DNA of 64,000 nucleotides from positions 13,919,577-13,983,576 of the forward strand of contig OZ020591.1 in assembly GCA_963971535.1 (NCBI GenBank). Reading direction: 5' to 3'. The notes beneath the pieces were generated by a model. The model did not search any database. It saw nothing but the letters and a program-made list of their open reading frames with translations, and had not been told where the DNA came from. A program made the position numbers and the translations under genes. This DNA comes from Notolepis coatsorum. Its lineage: Eukaryota; Chordata; Actinopteri; Aulopiformes; Paralepididae. Below are positions 32,091-42,800 of the stretch, piece after piece; within the stretch, counting starts at the first letter, position 1, and every line of letters starts with the position of its first letter.

Positions 32091-32889
32091 CATTGACTCC
32101 TATACCTCCTCCGTTGTTGACCACATCAATTCAAATATCGATAGTGTCGCCACCATTAAAAATATCACTACATTGCCCAATCAGAAGCCGTGGATGAACA
32201 AAGAGGTCCGTTCACTACTAAAGGCACGTGACACTGCTTTTAGATATGGTGACGAGCAGGCCTACTGTGCAGCCAGGGCTAACCTGTATAAGGGAATCAA
32301 GCAGACCAGGCACAGCCACAAGCTAAGGGTTGAAGAGCACGTCAACAACTCCGACCCCCGATGCATGTGGCAGGGCATCCAGGCCATCATGGATTACAAA
32401 TCCACCAACAACTCTCCCCAACCACTGACTCCTCCCTCCCTGATGCGCTCAATGACTTGTATGCCTGATTTGACAGAGACAACCAGGAGGCGCCCACCAA
32501 GGCTGCCCTCCCTGCCAACCTCCAACCCTCACTCTGGCTCACCTCAAATCTGGCCCCTCACCCTCACTCGACAGTCTCCAATTTGTGAGAACGGGAGCAC
32601 GAAGGACGCCATCTCCTCAGCGCTACACTCTCCCACCTGGATGAGAGCAATAGCCATGTGAGAATGTTGTTCATAGACCTCAGCATTCAACACCACCATC
32701 GCCTCCAAACTCATCTCCAAACCAGTGGTGACCTTGACATCAACCCCTCGGTCTGCAACTGGATACTAGACTTCCTAACGAACAGACCTCAGTTAGTTAA
32801 CGTTCCGTTAGGTTAATCTCACCTCCTCCACCCTGAACACCGGCGTCCCGCAAGGCTGTGTGCTGAGTCCCCTTTCTCTACTCTGTTTT

Positions 32890-33255
32890 TTCTCTACCAT
32901 GAAACTCGGGTGTTTTGATTTTCCTATGTTGGCTTATGTTCTTTTCGGGAACGTTTTTTGTTGATTGTTGATTATTTGTTTGTTTGTTTTATCTTGCAAA
33001 CTTTAACTTTTTTTGTTCTTTTCGGGATTGGTTTTTGTTGATTTTTGATGTTGATATTTTTTTGTTTGTTATATTTTGAAACCTTTAACTGTTTTGAATT
33101 AGTTTTTGAATTAGGGGTAGGTTGCTCTATAAGCCTTCGGCTTCAAACCTATCCTTTTCGTTTGTTTATTTGTAAACATTTCAGAAAAATTATTTGTTTA
33201 TGTTTATTTATTTGTATTTGTAAACATTCGAAATAAAACAATTAATTCATTCATC
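32890..33255 (+). mobile_element. LINE 3'-tail fragment nested in the Rex1-like LINE
   Basis: gctctataagccttcggctt ... cgaaataaaacaattaattcattcat: a 3' UTR with AATAAA and an ATTC-type tail. It replaces the RT region of the host LINE. Confidence 0.55.
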
Positions 33256-33820
33256 CCTCTTCACCCACGACTGCACTCCTATACATGGTACCAACCCCAT
33301 AATTAAGTTTGCAGATGACAACAGTGGTGGGCTTCATCAAAAACAACCATGAGTTGGCCTATAGGGAGGAGGTCCAGCACCTGGTGGCGTGGTGTGCCGA
33401 CAACAATCTGGCTCTCAACACCAAGAAACATCTCCGAGGACCTCTGTTGGAACCTCAACACCTCAGCACTGGTCAAGAAGGCTCACCAGTGCCTCTTCTT
33501 CCTGAGGAGACTGAGGAAAGCCCACCTGTCCCCTCAGATCCTGGTGAACCTTTACCAGTGTGCCATTGAAAGCATCCTCACCAACTGCATCACAGTCTGG
33601 CACGTCTTTTGCACGGCCTCTGACCGGAAGGCACTGCAGAGGGTGGTGAGAACAAAGCATCACCGGTACACCACTCCCTACTATTGAGTCTATCCACCAC
33701 AAGCGGTGTCTGAGGAAGGCACGCAGCATTGTCAAGGACACCTCTCACCCCAATCATGTACTGTTTGACGTTCTCCCCTCCGGAAGACGCTCCAGGAACC
33801 TCCGCTCCAGGTCAAGCAGA

Positions 33821-34132
33821 CTCAGGAACAGCTTCTTTCCCTCAGCGGTCATCTCTCTGAACTCTGAACCACGTTCACAGCAGACTCAGGAACAGCTTCT
33901 TTCCCTCAGCGGTCATCTCTCTGAACTCTGAACCACGTTCACAGCAGACTCAGGAACAGCTTCTTTCCCTCAGCGGTCATCTCTCTGAACTCTGAACCAC
34001 GTTCACAGCAGACTCAGGAACAGCTTCTTTCCCTCAGCGGTCATCTCTCTGAACTCTGAACCACGTTCACAGCAGACTCAGGAACAGCTTCTTTCCCTCA
34101 GCGGTCATCTCTCTGGACTCTGAACCACGTTG
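33821..34132. repeat. 64-bp tandem repeat, five copies
   Basis: Unit ctcaggaacagcttctttcc plus ctcagcggtcatctctctga, derived from the LINE RT C-terminus. Copies are nearly identical. Confidence 0.92.
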
Positions 34133-34852
34133 ACAGACCCCCCCCCCCATCACCATATAAACTCTGACTCCATTGCCTACACCCTAAGCCTAAGCTCTGT
34201 TACCCATACTGTACGACTCTGAACTCTGTTGCCTATACTCAATTTATACCTACCAACTGCTTCCACTGTCTACCCATATACTCTGCATGATAGCATGTAC
34301 AATAGTGCTGAATATACCACATATTTACACTTAAATATTTATATCACAGCATATAACTATATTTGTCTGAATATACCTGCATATAACCCCTCATATACTT
34401 GCTTGTACACCTGCACATAACCCTTAGCTCTGTATGATAGCATGTACTATACTTCTGTATATACCATATATATATATATTTATTCTCACTGCATATATAC
34501 CTACCCTGTCTGTACTTACCTGCACAGTCCCTTACTATATCTATATATATCCTACTCTTGACTTACTAGTTACGCTGCTGGCCAGTAGTAGTCATACTGT
34601 CTCTCTCATATATATATAATATAACTCTGTACATACATTTGATTAGCACTACACTCAGTAGTACTAATATGTATATTGTGTACCCAGTTAACCACCTGTA
34701 CATTGTATATTACTGTTGCACTTTACTGCTACATTTGCACTCTGGTTGGATGCCAAACCTCTTTTTGTTGTACTGTACTTGTGCTGTATAATGATGACAA
34801 TACATTTGAATCTAATCTAATCTAAACCATGTTACTGATCAAAACACAGTGA

Positions 34853-35280
34853 TGGCTAGATGTACGATAATTATGGTACAGGGTCACACACCACTGCTAG
34901 ATGTACGATAATTATGGTACAGGGTCACACACCACTGCTAGATGTATAATTATGGTACAGGGTCACACACCACTGCTAGATGTACGATAATTATGGTACA
35001 GGGTCACGGACCACTGCTAGATGTATGATAATTATGGTACAGGGTCACACACCACTGCTAGATGTATGATAATTATGGTACAGGGTCACGCACCACTGCT
35101 AGATGTACGATAATTATGGTACAGGGTCACGCACCACTGCTAGATGTACGATAATTATGGTACAGGGTCACAGCACTGCTAGATGTACGATAATTATGGT
35201 ACAGGGTCACGCACCACTGCTAGATGTACAATAATTATGGTACAGGGGCACGCACCACTGCTAGATGTATGATAATTATT
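34853..35280. repeat. 41-bp minisatellite, about ten copies
   Basis: Unit actgctagatgtacgataat plus tatggtacagggtcac. Small length variation between units. Confidence 0.9.
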
Positions 35281-35889
35281 GTATTTGTACAATAAAAGCA
35301 GCTCGCTCGTTACAGGCACAGAAACAGCCCGTTGAGAACAGGACTGAAACAGAGGTATAGATGCTGCTAGAATGCTTTTTCTTCAGCAAAAACACCTCTT
35401 TCTTCACCTCAAAGAACGCCCCTTCTAAGGTTTCGCCCCTCCACGTTGCCTGTGGTGCTTTTTTCCTATTGCTAGGTTTTTAGTGAGTTTTTCCCTACCT
35501 TCGCGTGGGGCATGACTGGGAGTGTTGCATTTATTTATTTTACATTTTATTTTGGATTTCATGTTGTTTTTTGTTTTGTTTTTGATTCATTGTGATGTTT
35601 CTTCTCGACTTGTTTAAAGAAGACGTGTCCGGCCCATGGGGACATTAATGTGTGTTGTCGGGCCTTACAAATAAATTAGATGTTCACTGTAGAAAGGGGC
35701 TTTTTGTTAAACCCAGACACAAAACAAATAAACACAAACGCCAAATGTATTGCATTCGAATGCTGAATGTGACGTATCCTTCCCTGTCCAATCACATACT
35801 AAGGGTCTCAATTAAGGAAGAAAATATATAAATGATGTAAAACCTACTGAGCAGGGTGTCATTGTAGGTAATACAGCATCTGCCTCTCA
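35281..35889. other. LINE-like 3' sequence, then end of a zinc-finger exon
   Basis: tttttagtgagtttttccct and the following ttgtcgggccttacaaataa look like a LINE 3' end (to about 35690). At 35848-35889 the minus strand gives the last codons of the zinc-finger pseudogene (ERQMLYYLQ, stop). Confidence 0.4.
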
Positions 35890-36591
35890 CAGTGGCGTCC
35901 TTTCAGTAAAAGGCAAGGTATGGCGAGGAGGGGGGGTGGGGGGGGTGTGTGAAACCCCCCTTGGTGGATTTTTTTGTCAAATCAGTTGTGCAATAGTCAC
36001 TTTTGGTGAGTTGTTTCTATACAATTCAGTTATATGACATTTAGGTATGACACAGGACTACACAAGCATTTTTAGTATAGAAATGTGTCAACAGACTAAA
36101 GCAGGGAACCACAATATTTTGCATACGAATTATGCAGAATGTAATATCATAACTGTCTATTACTTTTCTTGCAATTGAGCCAATTTTCCTTAGGTGCGGT
36201 TTTGAGGTGTGTGTTCAACAGAATGTAGTATCAAAAACACATTCACAAAAAGTATGGGTTACTGAATGCTGAACTGCACTATTATAATCACTAAGCCAGA
36301 CCTTACCTGTGTCCCTGTATCACTTGTCTCTGCTGCCCTTTGATAAAAAAAATTCCTTATGTCCATTTTCCTTTTTTTTGGGCATATTTCAGTTAGTCAC
36401 AGTAAAAGTCACCTAGTAAAAGTGAGATAATTGACAATATCAAAACATGCTATGGCTGTACCGAATAGTTCGAAGCTTCGTTCATAATGTTGACATTCGA
36501 ATTCTAAATCAACATAAAATTTTTTTTTTTTTTTTTTTTTTGCCAAGGTATGGCGAGTGCCATACCTTGCCATACCAAATGGACGCCCCTG
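35890..36591. mobile_element. hAT MITE, 702 bp, inserted in a zinc-finger exon
   Basis: Perfect 8-bp duplication gcctctca at 35882-35889 and 36592-36599. Termini are cagtggcgtcc and, inwards from the right, caggggcgtcc; sub-terminal caaggtatggcgag occurs at both ends. AT-rich interior with a T-run at 36520-36541. No transposase. Confidence 0.92.
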
Positions 36592-36810
36592 GCCTCTCAT
36601 GTAATGCTTCTTTCGGTGACCCGACTGGACATTTCTTGGAGCATTGCGGGCAGGAGTGTGTGTACATGTGTCTTTTCAAATGATTCAAGAAAGCCTTTCC
36701 CACAGTACGAACACCTCTTCTTCTCTCAGGTGTACAGTGACACATTGGCGGTGTGAGTGGCGCGAGGGCTGTTTGTGTTTTTCTTCGGTCATGGCGTGCT
36801 ATTGGGGTGT
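36592..36810 (-). pseudogene. C2H2 zinc-finger exon remnant
   Basis: Minus strand: EKKRCSYCGKGF, then after a one-base frameshift NHLKRHMYTH, then SCPQCSKKCPV and KEALHERQ. The GEKK linker has become a stop followed by EKK. The 3' end is split by the hAT MITE at 35890-36591; removing it restores KEALHERQMLYYLQ and a stop. A dead relative, or the former terminal exon, of the zinc-finger genes on this strand. Confidence 0.65.
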
Positions 36811-37030
36811 GTGTCTTGGATGGGGATGTGGTAGGGATTTATGTGTGGGGTCATATTTAGCTAATAACACTTAAAATCATTGCTAAACAAACGTAGTGCT
36901 ATACACTTTGACTGCCGTTTTGATAGGGTTAGGGTATTTACTCTTGGCTACATTTGAAAAAGAAATGCAACATTACTTAATACGGACTGTATTGATCTAT
37001 TTGTGACGTGAAATTAACCTCTGCCTGATT
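36811..37030. other. No recognised feature
   Basis: Short unique-looking stretch between the zinc-finger remnant and a LINE insertion. Confidence 0.5.
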
Positions 37031-37040
37031 TGGGCCGATC

Positions 37041-38248
37041 AGGCATCAGTTCAGTTCAGTTCAGTTATTTTTTATTTCGGGCTTTGGACACATAACAACA
37101 GTCATTCCATAAATCGCCAACGTTTTACCCAGCTGCTATTGCAGCATTGTCCAATTGTCCGAAAAGGGCTAGGGAGAAGCACTAGGCTTGTCGGGCCCTA
37201 CCCCTGAAGACTTACGTTTCTTTTATTTTTTATTTACATACATATACATATAGTACACATTACAGTATACCTGCAGTATATAATAGCATACTAGTATATA
37301 GTACATAATAGTGTATACAGCACATATATAATGTGATATGAGATATATAGTACATGCTATATACAATATAATATAGTACCATAATATAATAGCATATACT
37401 GCAAATATAGTGTAATATGATATAACGTACAATACAGTATCATACGTATTTTTTTTTATTAATATGCAATTAAAGCTCTTCTTCCCTTCTGTACCTATCA
37501 AAAATAGAATAGTAAGAGGAGATACACATTATTTTCAGGTTGGTTTTCTTCACAGGTTTTTTGAAGTTCAATGGTCCTCTGAGGTTGTATCCCCCCTCTT
37601 TATCCAGAAATGTGCTTCTTACATTTACCGGTAATTGATTATTTCTTGCTTTGTACATAACTTGCAGAGTTTTAAAGTTTACAATATCAATGAACTTCAA
37701 AATGTGATTGTAGAAACAGTGTGTGTGTGTGGTCCCGAAATCCTGCATTGTTTATTACTCTTATTGCTCTTTTTTGTAGGATAGTCAATGTATTTATGGT
37801 TGTTTTGTATGTGTTGCACCATACCTCTGTGCAGTAATGCAGGTAAGGCAAGATCATTGCACAGTACAGAGTGTGCAATGAGTTGGGATTGAGTACATGT
37901 CTCACCTTACTAATAATTGAGATGCTCTTTGCCATCTTAGCCCTCACATATTCTATATGGGGTTTCCAGCAGAGTTTATGGTCTAAAATCACTCCCAGGA
38001 ATTTATTTTCATATACTCTTTCTATTCTATTATTATCTATTATCAACTGAATGTCTGTATTTATCTGGCGGTTTCCAAACACCATACATTTTGTTTTATT
38101 TAGATTTAAAGATAATTTATTTATATCAAACCAGAGTTTGTATTTATTCATTTCTATTGTTAAGACCGTCATAAGCTGCTGGATGTCCTCCCCTGTACAG
38201 AACATGTTAGTATTATCAGAAAATAGTACACACTTCAATACATTTGAA
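37041..38248 (-). mobile_element. 5'-truncated LINE with 9-bp target duplication
   Basis: The flanks gggccgatc (37032-37040 and 38249-38257) are identical. The 3' end is a (CTGAA)n-type tail (cagttcagttcagttcag on the plus strand near 37048) and the coding part is at the right. Tail, 5' truncation and duplication together show target-primed reverse transcription. Confidence 0.85.
37470..38238 (-). pseudogene. LINE reverse-transcriptase C-terminal half
   Basis: Minus frames 38238-37687 and 37748-37470. LFSDNTNMF occupies the place of the FADD box (A to S, D to N), then NKLSLNLNKTKCMVF, FLGVILDHKLCWKPHI, LPYLHYCTEVW and TILQKRAIRVINNAGF. A frameshift near HFEVH leads to ILKFIDIVNFKTLQVMYKAR. 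It is a CR1/Jockey-group style RT. The altered catalytic box shows the copy is inactive. Confidence 0.75.
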
Positions 38249-38289
38249 GGGCCGATCGGCTTAAGACGTTAATAACATGAACAAGTCCC

Positions 38290-38625
38290 CAGCAGTGGTT
38301 AGCATTGTTGTCTCACAACAAGAGGGTCCTGGGTTCAAACCCCAGCAGTGGTTAGCAGTGTTGACTCACAGCAAGAAGGTCATGGGTTCAAACCCCAGCA
38401 GTGGTTAGCAGTGTTGACTCACAACAAGAAGGTCCTGGGTTCAAACCCCAGCAGTGGTTAGCAGTGTTGACTCACAGCAAGAAGGTCATGGGTTCAAACC
38501 CCAGCAGTGGTTAGCAGTGTTGACTCACAACATGAAGGTCCTTGGTTCAAACCCCAGCAGTGGTTAGCAGTGTTGACTCACAACAAGAAGGTCCTTGGTT
38601 CAAACCCCAGCAGGGGGCCTTTCTA
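38290..38625. repeat. 53-bp tandem repeat derived from a SINE-like sequence, six copies
   Basis: Unit agcagtggttagcagtgttg plus gggttcaaacccc; the latter resembles a polymerase-III B box. After the array comes ggcctttctatgtggagttt, then gcatgttctcccc, a common fish dispersed repeat that often follows this unit. The head was expanded in tandem. Confidence 0.8.
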
Positions 38626-38912
38626 TGTGGAGTTTGCATGTTCTCCCCATGTTTACGTGGCCCTGGCCTAGTAATAGGTAATAGCGATCTTTAAATACTT
38701 AACCTGCAAACACAGACTTCTTTCTCTCTCTCTTTGTCTCAGTCTTGGTGAATATGATGACTTAAGTTTATTGTGAGCTTGATTGTATTTTTTCAGGTAA
38801 TATCTGTAGTGTTATGTATATTTAATAGGGCTATATATTTCATATAATATTTATATTATATATTTAAAGCCACAGAAAATCTGTTGGAGTTGGGAGTTAT
38901 CTACCTGAAAGT

Positions 38913-39420
38913 GTGCTTGTTATTGTTGTGACTACGTTCAAATTTGTTCCATTGTGGTCTAGCCCCCACTTTCCGATTCTTTTCACTCTGAGCAGCAGGT
39001 TCACCAGAACTGTTGTACCGGATGACTTGGCTGTTCCACTAAGGAAAAGCACATTTAGCCAATCAGCCCTCTCCGTGAGAGCTGCTAAGACCTGGAACTC
39101 CATACCAATTTACATCCGCCATATTGAAACACACAGATCATTCAAGCACAATCTCAAAACATGGTTAAGAAATAACTAAACATGTGAACACAACAGCCCT
39201 TCAGAACCCTAACCCTGTCTGCTTGCCTACGTGTACATGTATGATCGTATGTACCTAATATGTCGTATTATTGTTTGTACATACATTGTCTGTACATGTC
39301 TGCTGTACATATCTTGCATGATGTGTTTTTAACCTGTTCTTAATTAACTGTATGCCATATATGTTATGCTGTCTTTTTAGCTGCTCTTTAACAACAGGAC
39401 CAGGGACAACAGTTGAACAT
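38913..39420 (+). mobile_element. LINE C-terminal fragment
   Basis: Plus frame with LSVRAAKTWNSIPIYIRHIE and SFKHNLKTWL, the end of a LINE RT protein, followed by TGTACAT-rich 3' UTR. 5'-truncated. Confidence 0.65.
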
Positions 39421-39438
39421 TTGCTTTGGCTAACACTG

Positions 39439-40071
39439 ATTCAGATTCAGATTCAGAATTTTTATTTGCCACATGGAAGCAATACAATCATACAGTTTTC
39501 ATACAAAATCATAAATAGAGTTCTACCATGGGCAAAAGGAGCAGGAAGAAGAATAAATCTTATGGTTACCTGCCCCCTATTTTTAAACTAAACTAAAGTA
39601 TCAGTATCAGTTTCATTTTTTCATTTCAAACCATACAACCTATACAATACAAGACAACCACAAAACAACACTACAACCACCACAAAACAATAGACAACAG
39701 CAACAACAGACACCACCCATGGTCCGAAAAGTGGGATGGAAGAAGCCAATCCTGTGAACTTCCATTCCCCACACCCCGGCCATCACCCTCTACATACAAC
39801 ATGTAACACAGCTCCGCTTCCCACATCCCCCGACATCTCAACAAGACATACATGAGTCTGACCTGTCAATACATATTTTATATACATACTCCTTTTAATG
39901 CCAAACATCATGTTCACCCTCCTCCTTATACCTTTCCAATATTCCTTTTTTTAACTTTCTTTTAAACTGGTATATGTTTTTACTCAGTTTAACGTCCTCG
40001 TCCAATCCATTCCATAATTTTACTCCACAAACAGATATACACATAGATTTTAGAGTGGTTCTTACACCCGG
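39439..40071 (-). mobile_element. LINE 3' insertion with 18-bp target duplication
   Basis: ttgctttggctaacactg is present at 39421-39438 and 40072-40089. The inserted DNA has a GATTCA repeat at its left end and, near 39598, agtatcagtatcag. At the right the minus strand encodes SVCGVKLWNGLDEDVKL and YQFKRKLKKGILERYKEE, a LINE C-terminus. Two tails suggest a LINE inserted into another LINE tail. Confidence 0.75.
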
Positions 40072-40227
40072 TTGCTTTGGCTAACACTGTATCACACATT
40101 TACATTTATGTTCATTAATGTGTGCTGTCCCTGTTCAAATGAAGTATAAACTGAAACTGAATTGCGGTGAAGTAATGTGTATGATTAGGAAGGAAGGAAC
40201 CCTATCAAGCAAAATGGCAGGTCTTAC

Positions 40228-40283
40228 CTTTTGTTTCACATGACTGTCTCCCATCTTTCCACTTGTAACCTTCACTCAGTGTC
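40228..40283 (-). CDS. Candidate small internal exon (56 bp)
   Basis: Minus strand: acceptor gtttcttttcatag, open frame TLSEGYKWKDGRQSCETK and a strong donor (AAAAG, gtaag). Only one frame is open. The start requires two bases carried over from the previous exon, but the exon at 41423 leaves one, so another exon or a different donor must lie between, or the two belong to different transcripts. Possible use: linker exon of a zinc-finger gene on this strand. Confidence 0.45.
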
Positions 40284-41422
40284 CTATGAAAAGAAACAAA
40301 GGTCCTGAACAAGAATTAAAATTAGATCAATCAAATATGATGAATTGTTTACATTTGAATAGTCACTCATATAGGGCTGTCAAAATGAACACATTCATTT
40401 TTTATTATTTTGTAAACCTTTAAGAGGCAGTAACTATTTTCAGACCACTACAGGGCCACAAGTCGCCATGATAAACAAACTGTTTACCCAAAATGAAAGC
40501 CTTGTCACGTATAAACTATAAAAATACATTACGGTTACAATCTTGTTGTAACCAAGAGATTACCTGGGGAAAAAAGGAATTATGTGCATGGATTATGACA
40601 AACTTTCTTGGGCATTTCCTGGTTATAGCACCTGGCTGGTGTTATAGATAACATTCAGCCACAAGGTGTCGCACTAGAGCACCAGCATGTCATTTATCAG
40701 GTGTATTCCACGTGGAGAAATGGGAAGTCGAGAGGGGATACATGCCTGCTGCAACATTCATTTTGTACCCACAATTAGTTTTTAATGATAAATTCATTAA
40801 CCAATACTTTTCTGGGGGAAAAGCAATAAATTTATTCTGCACCTTTCTAAAAGCTCTGTGGATGTAGCCTATATATTTGTAATGATTACTTTACATAAGG
40901 ATTATCTATAGTACCTTTAAACAAGGTAAATACTTCACCTACAAACTAGTGCTGTCAGACAATTACATTTTTTTATCTAATTAATTACAGGATTTGTAAT
41001 TAATTAATCGCATTTTAATCGCATAACCATTTTATACCTGATATTCTATAATCATATTTCAAATTGCATGTGTCCGGATGGCAGAATTCAGTACTGTATC
41101 TACAAAACCTTCTGTTTAATCATCTTCCATCTATTAATTTGCTTAGATTTTTCAGGTCTGGTCAATTTGAGCATGGTGTTATTCACAGTCAAAGATAATA
41201 AAAAAAATTATTGATATTCTCATTTGGTTCATTACAATTGACTCAAGCCTAGTAACAGACAGTATTTCTGACACTGGGAATACATTCCCTGAGATCCATA
41301 GATGTCCCTAGAATCAGATACCAAGAACATGCAAATGGACATATATTAAAAAAAAAAAAAAAAAATCTGACAATATTGATAACAGTAATAAACAGTCGCT
41401 GAAAATAATACTTTCTTTCAAC

Positions 41423-41942
41423 CTTGATGTGTGGAGTCAGACTCGGGTAACGGATGACTCTGCGATACGTCCGACTTGTCCTCGCCTTCTTCCTCCTTAC
41501 AATCGGACTTGGAGGGAGCTCTTCGGAAGCTCTTCGGAAGCTTTTTGGAAAACCTTTTGGACAGCGTTAAATAGTGATATTTTGGTGAAGATGTTGAGTA
41601 ATCAGAACTGTGTTCAGTTTCAGAGGTACTTAGCTCCCCATCATGTTCAGGCTCAGACTCAGTTTCACATGAAGGTGTCATCTGTGGCCTCGGGTTCTGA
41701 TCCCCGGTCTGAATGTCGCCGTCCTCCTCCTCTGGGCCAGAAAAAATGGGACAGTGCGCATAATTGATGTTCTTGGCCTTTAGGAACCCGTCTAGAGAGT
41801 CGAACACCTCTATGTCAGTGGAGGGAGACGCCGCTGCTAGTTTTGAGGTGGAGTCTTGATCTATGGATTGTTCACGTTGCAGATCTTCATGTTCCAACCC
41901 TTGCTCTTTAAGTGAAGCTTCAGTCTTGACCGCACTTTCACA
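41423..41942 (-). CDS. Candidate exon: acidic, Ser/Glu-rich N-terminal region of a nuclear protein
   Basis: The minus-strand frame is open throughout. It starts after the acceptor aactcttcacag at 41942 (CESAVKTEASLKEQG) and ends near the donor CAAG, gttgaaag at 41423. About 173 residues. The VKTE near the start fits a SUMOylation consensus (hydrophobic-K-x-E); then acidic blocks (PEEEDGD, SETESEPEHD) and a basic segment (SKRFSKKLPKSFRR). No known domain was recognised. Its position downstream of the 44-46 kb finger exon on the same strand suits the 5' part of a neighbouring zinc-finger gene, perhaps the one whose finger exon has decayed at 36.6 kb. A TTG codon at 41897 is not a plausible start. 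Confidence 0.5.
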
Positions 41943-42052
41943 CTGTGAAGAGTTAAAGAGTGCATGTTTAGAAGATTCAGTATGTTATAGGCTCATATCT
42001 CTGATTCATGTGTCCCATGCATAATGATGTGGATACACAGATACTGATGCCA

Positions 42053-42394
42053 GTACTGAGGGTGATATCAGGCTAAAATACTGCAGGTACGGAGGGTGAT
42101 ACCAGGCTAAAATACTGCAGGTACTGAGGGTGATACCAGGCTAAAATACTGCAGGTACTGAGGGTGATACCAGGCTAAAATACTGCAGGTACTGAGGGTG
42201 ATATCAGGCTAAAATACTGCAGGTACTGAGGGTGATACCAGGCTAAAATACTGCAGGTACTGAGGGTGATACCAGGCTAAAATACTGCAGGTACTGAGGG
42301 TGATACCAGGCTAAAATACTGCAGGTACTGAGGGTGATACCAGGCTAAAATACTGCAGGTACTGAGGGTGATACCAGGCTAAAATACTGCAGGT
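42053..42394. repeat. 34-bp minisatellite, ten copies
   Basis: Unit tactgagggtgataccagg plus ctaaaatactgcagg, nearly perfect. It probably lies between genes on the minus strand. Confidence 0.93.
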
Positions 42395-42479
42395 AGGGTA
42401 TATTTGCAGTTGTGAAGTTAATCAAACTCACTTGGAGTGTGAATGTGATATATCACAGGAAATGACTCAACCTCTATAT

Positions 42480-42800
42480 ATACTAGAGAATAGTCAGATA
42501 TAACTTCAGTTAGTAAATATAAATGGCCATATTTAACCTCATTTAGTAAATATAGATGATAGTGATATTTAATCTCAGTTAGTAAATAGAGAATAGTCAT
42601 ATTTAAACTCAGTAGATATAAATGGTCATATTTAACCTGTTAGTAAATATAAATAAGTCAAGATTTAACCTGAGTTAGTAAATATAAAGAATAGTCATAT
42701 TTAACGTCAGTTAGTAAATATAGAGAAGTCATATTTAACTTCAGTTACTAAATATAGAGAATAGTCATATTTAACTTCAGTTGGTAAATATGATAACTGT
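42480..42800. repeat. Degenerate AT-rich tandem repeat, unit about 35-40 bp
   Basis: Repeated catatttaacctcagttagt and aaatatagagaatagt with variable spacing, about eight copies. Confidence 0.75.

Larger units (their letters stand above)
31750..33740 (+). pseudogene. Rex1-group LINE ORF remnants
   Basis: Recognisable blocks: SDHLSSLMLPKYTPPIKRVK followed by PSVRTVIVWPE (end of endonuclease plus linker), NQKPWMNKEVRSLLKARD and YKGIKQTRHSHKLRVE (pre-RT region). Beyond the foreign LINE tail come short pieces of RT and C-terminus (LVAWCADNNLALNTKK; LRRLRKAHLSPQIL; ESILTNCITVW). Many stops and shifts; the RT catalytic core is largely lost (33309 keeps a scrap near the ADD box). Confidence 0.75.
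31600..34815 (+). mobile_element. CR1/Rex1-group LINE, degraded
   Basis: Spans from the end of an endonuclease domain to a 3' tail gaatctaatctaatctaa at about 34798-34827. Internal tandem expansions (31907-32090; 33821-34130) and a foreign LINE tail (32890-33255) break it. Confidence 0.75.

Noticed and set aside
41897-41897. TTG as a start codon for the 41.4-kb exon
   Set aside because: The frame is open upstream to a good splice acceptor at 41942, so an internal exon is the better reading.
42053-42394. CRISPR-like regular repeats (also 34853-35280 and 38290-38625)
   Set aside because: The units are contiguous without unique spacers; they are minisatellites in a vertebrate genome.
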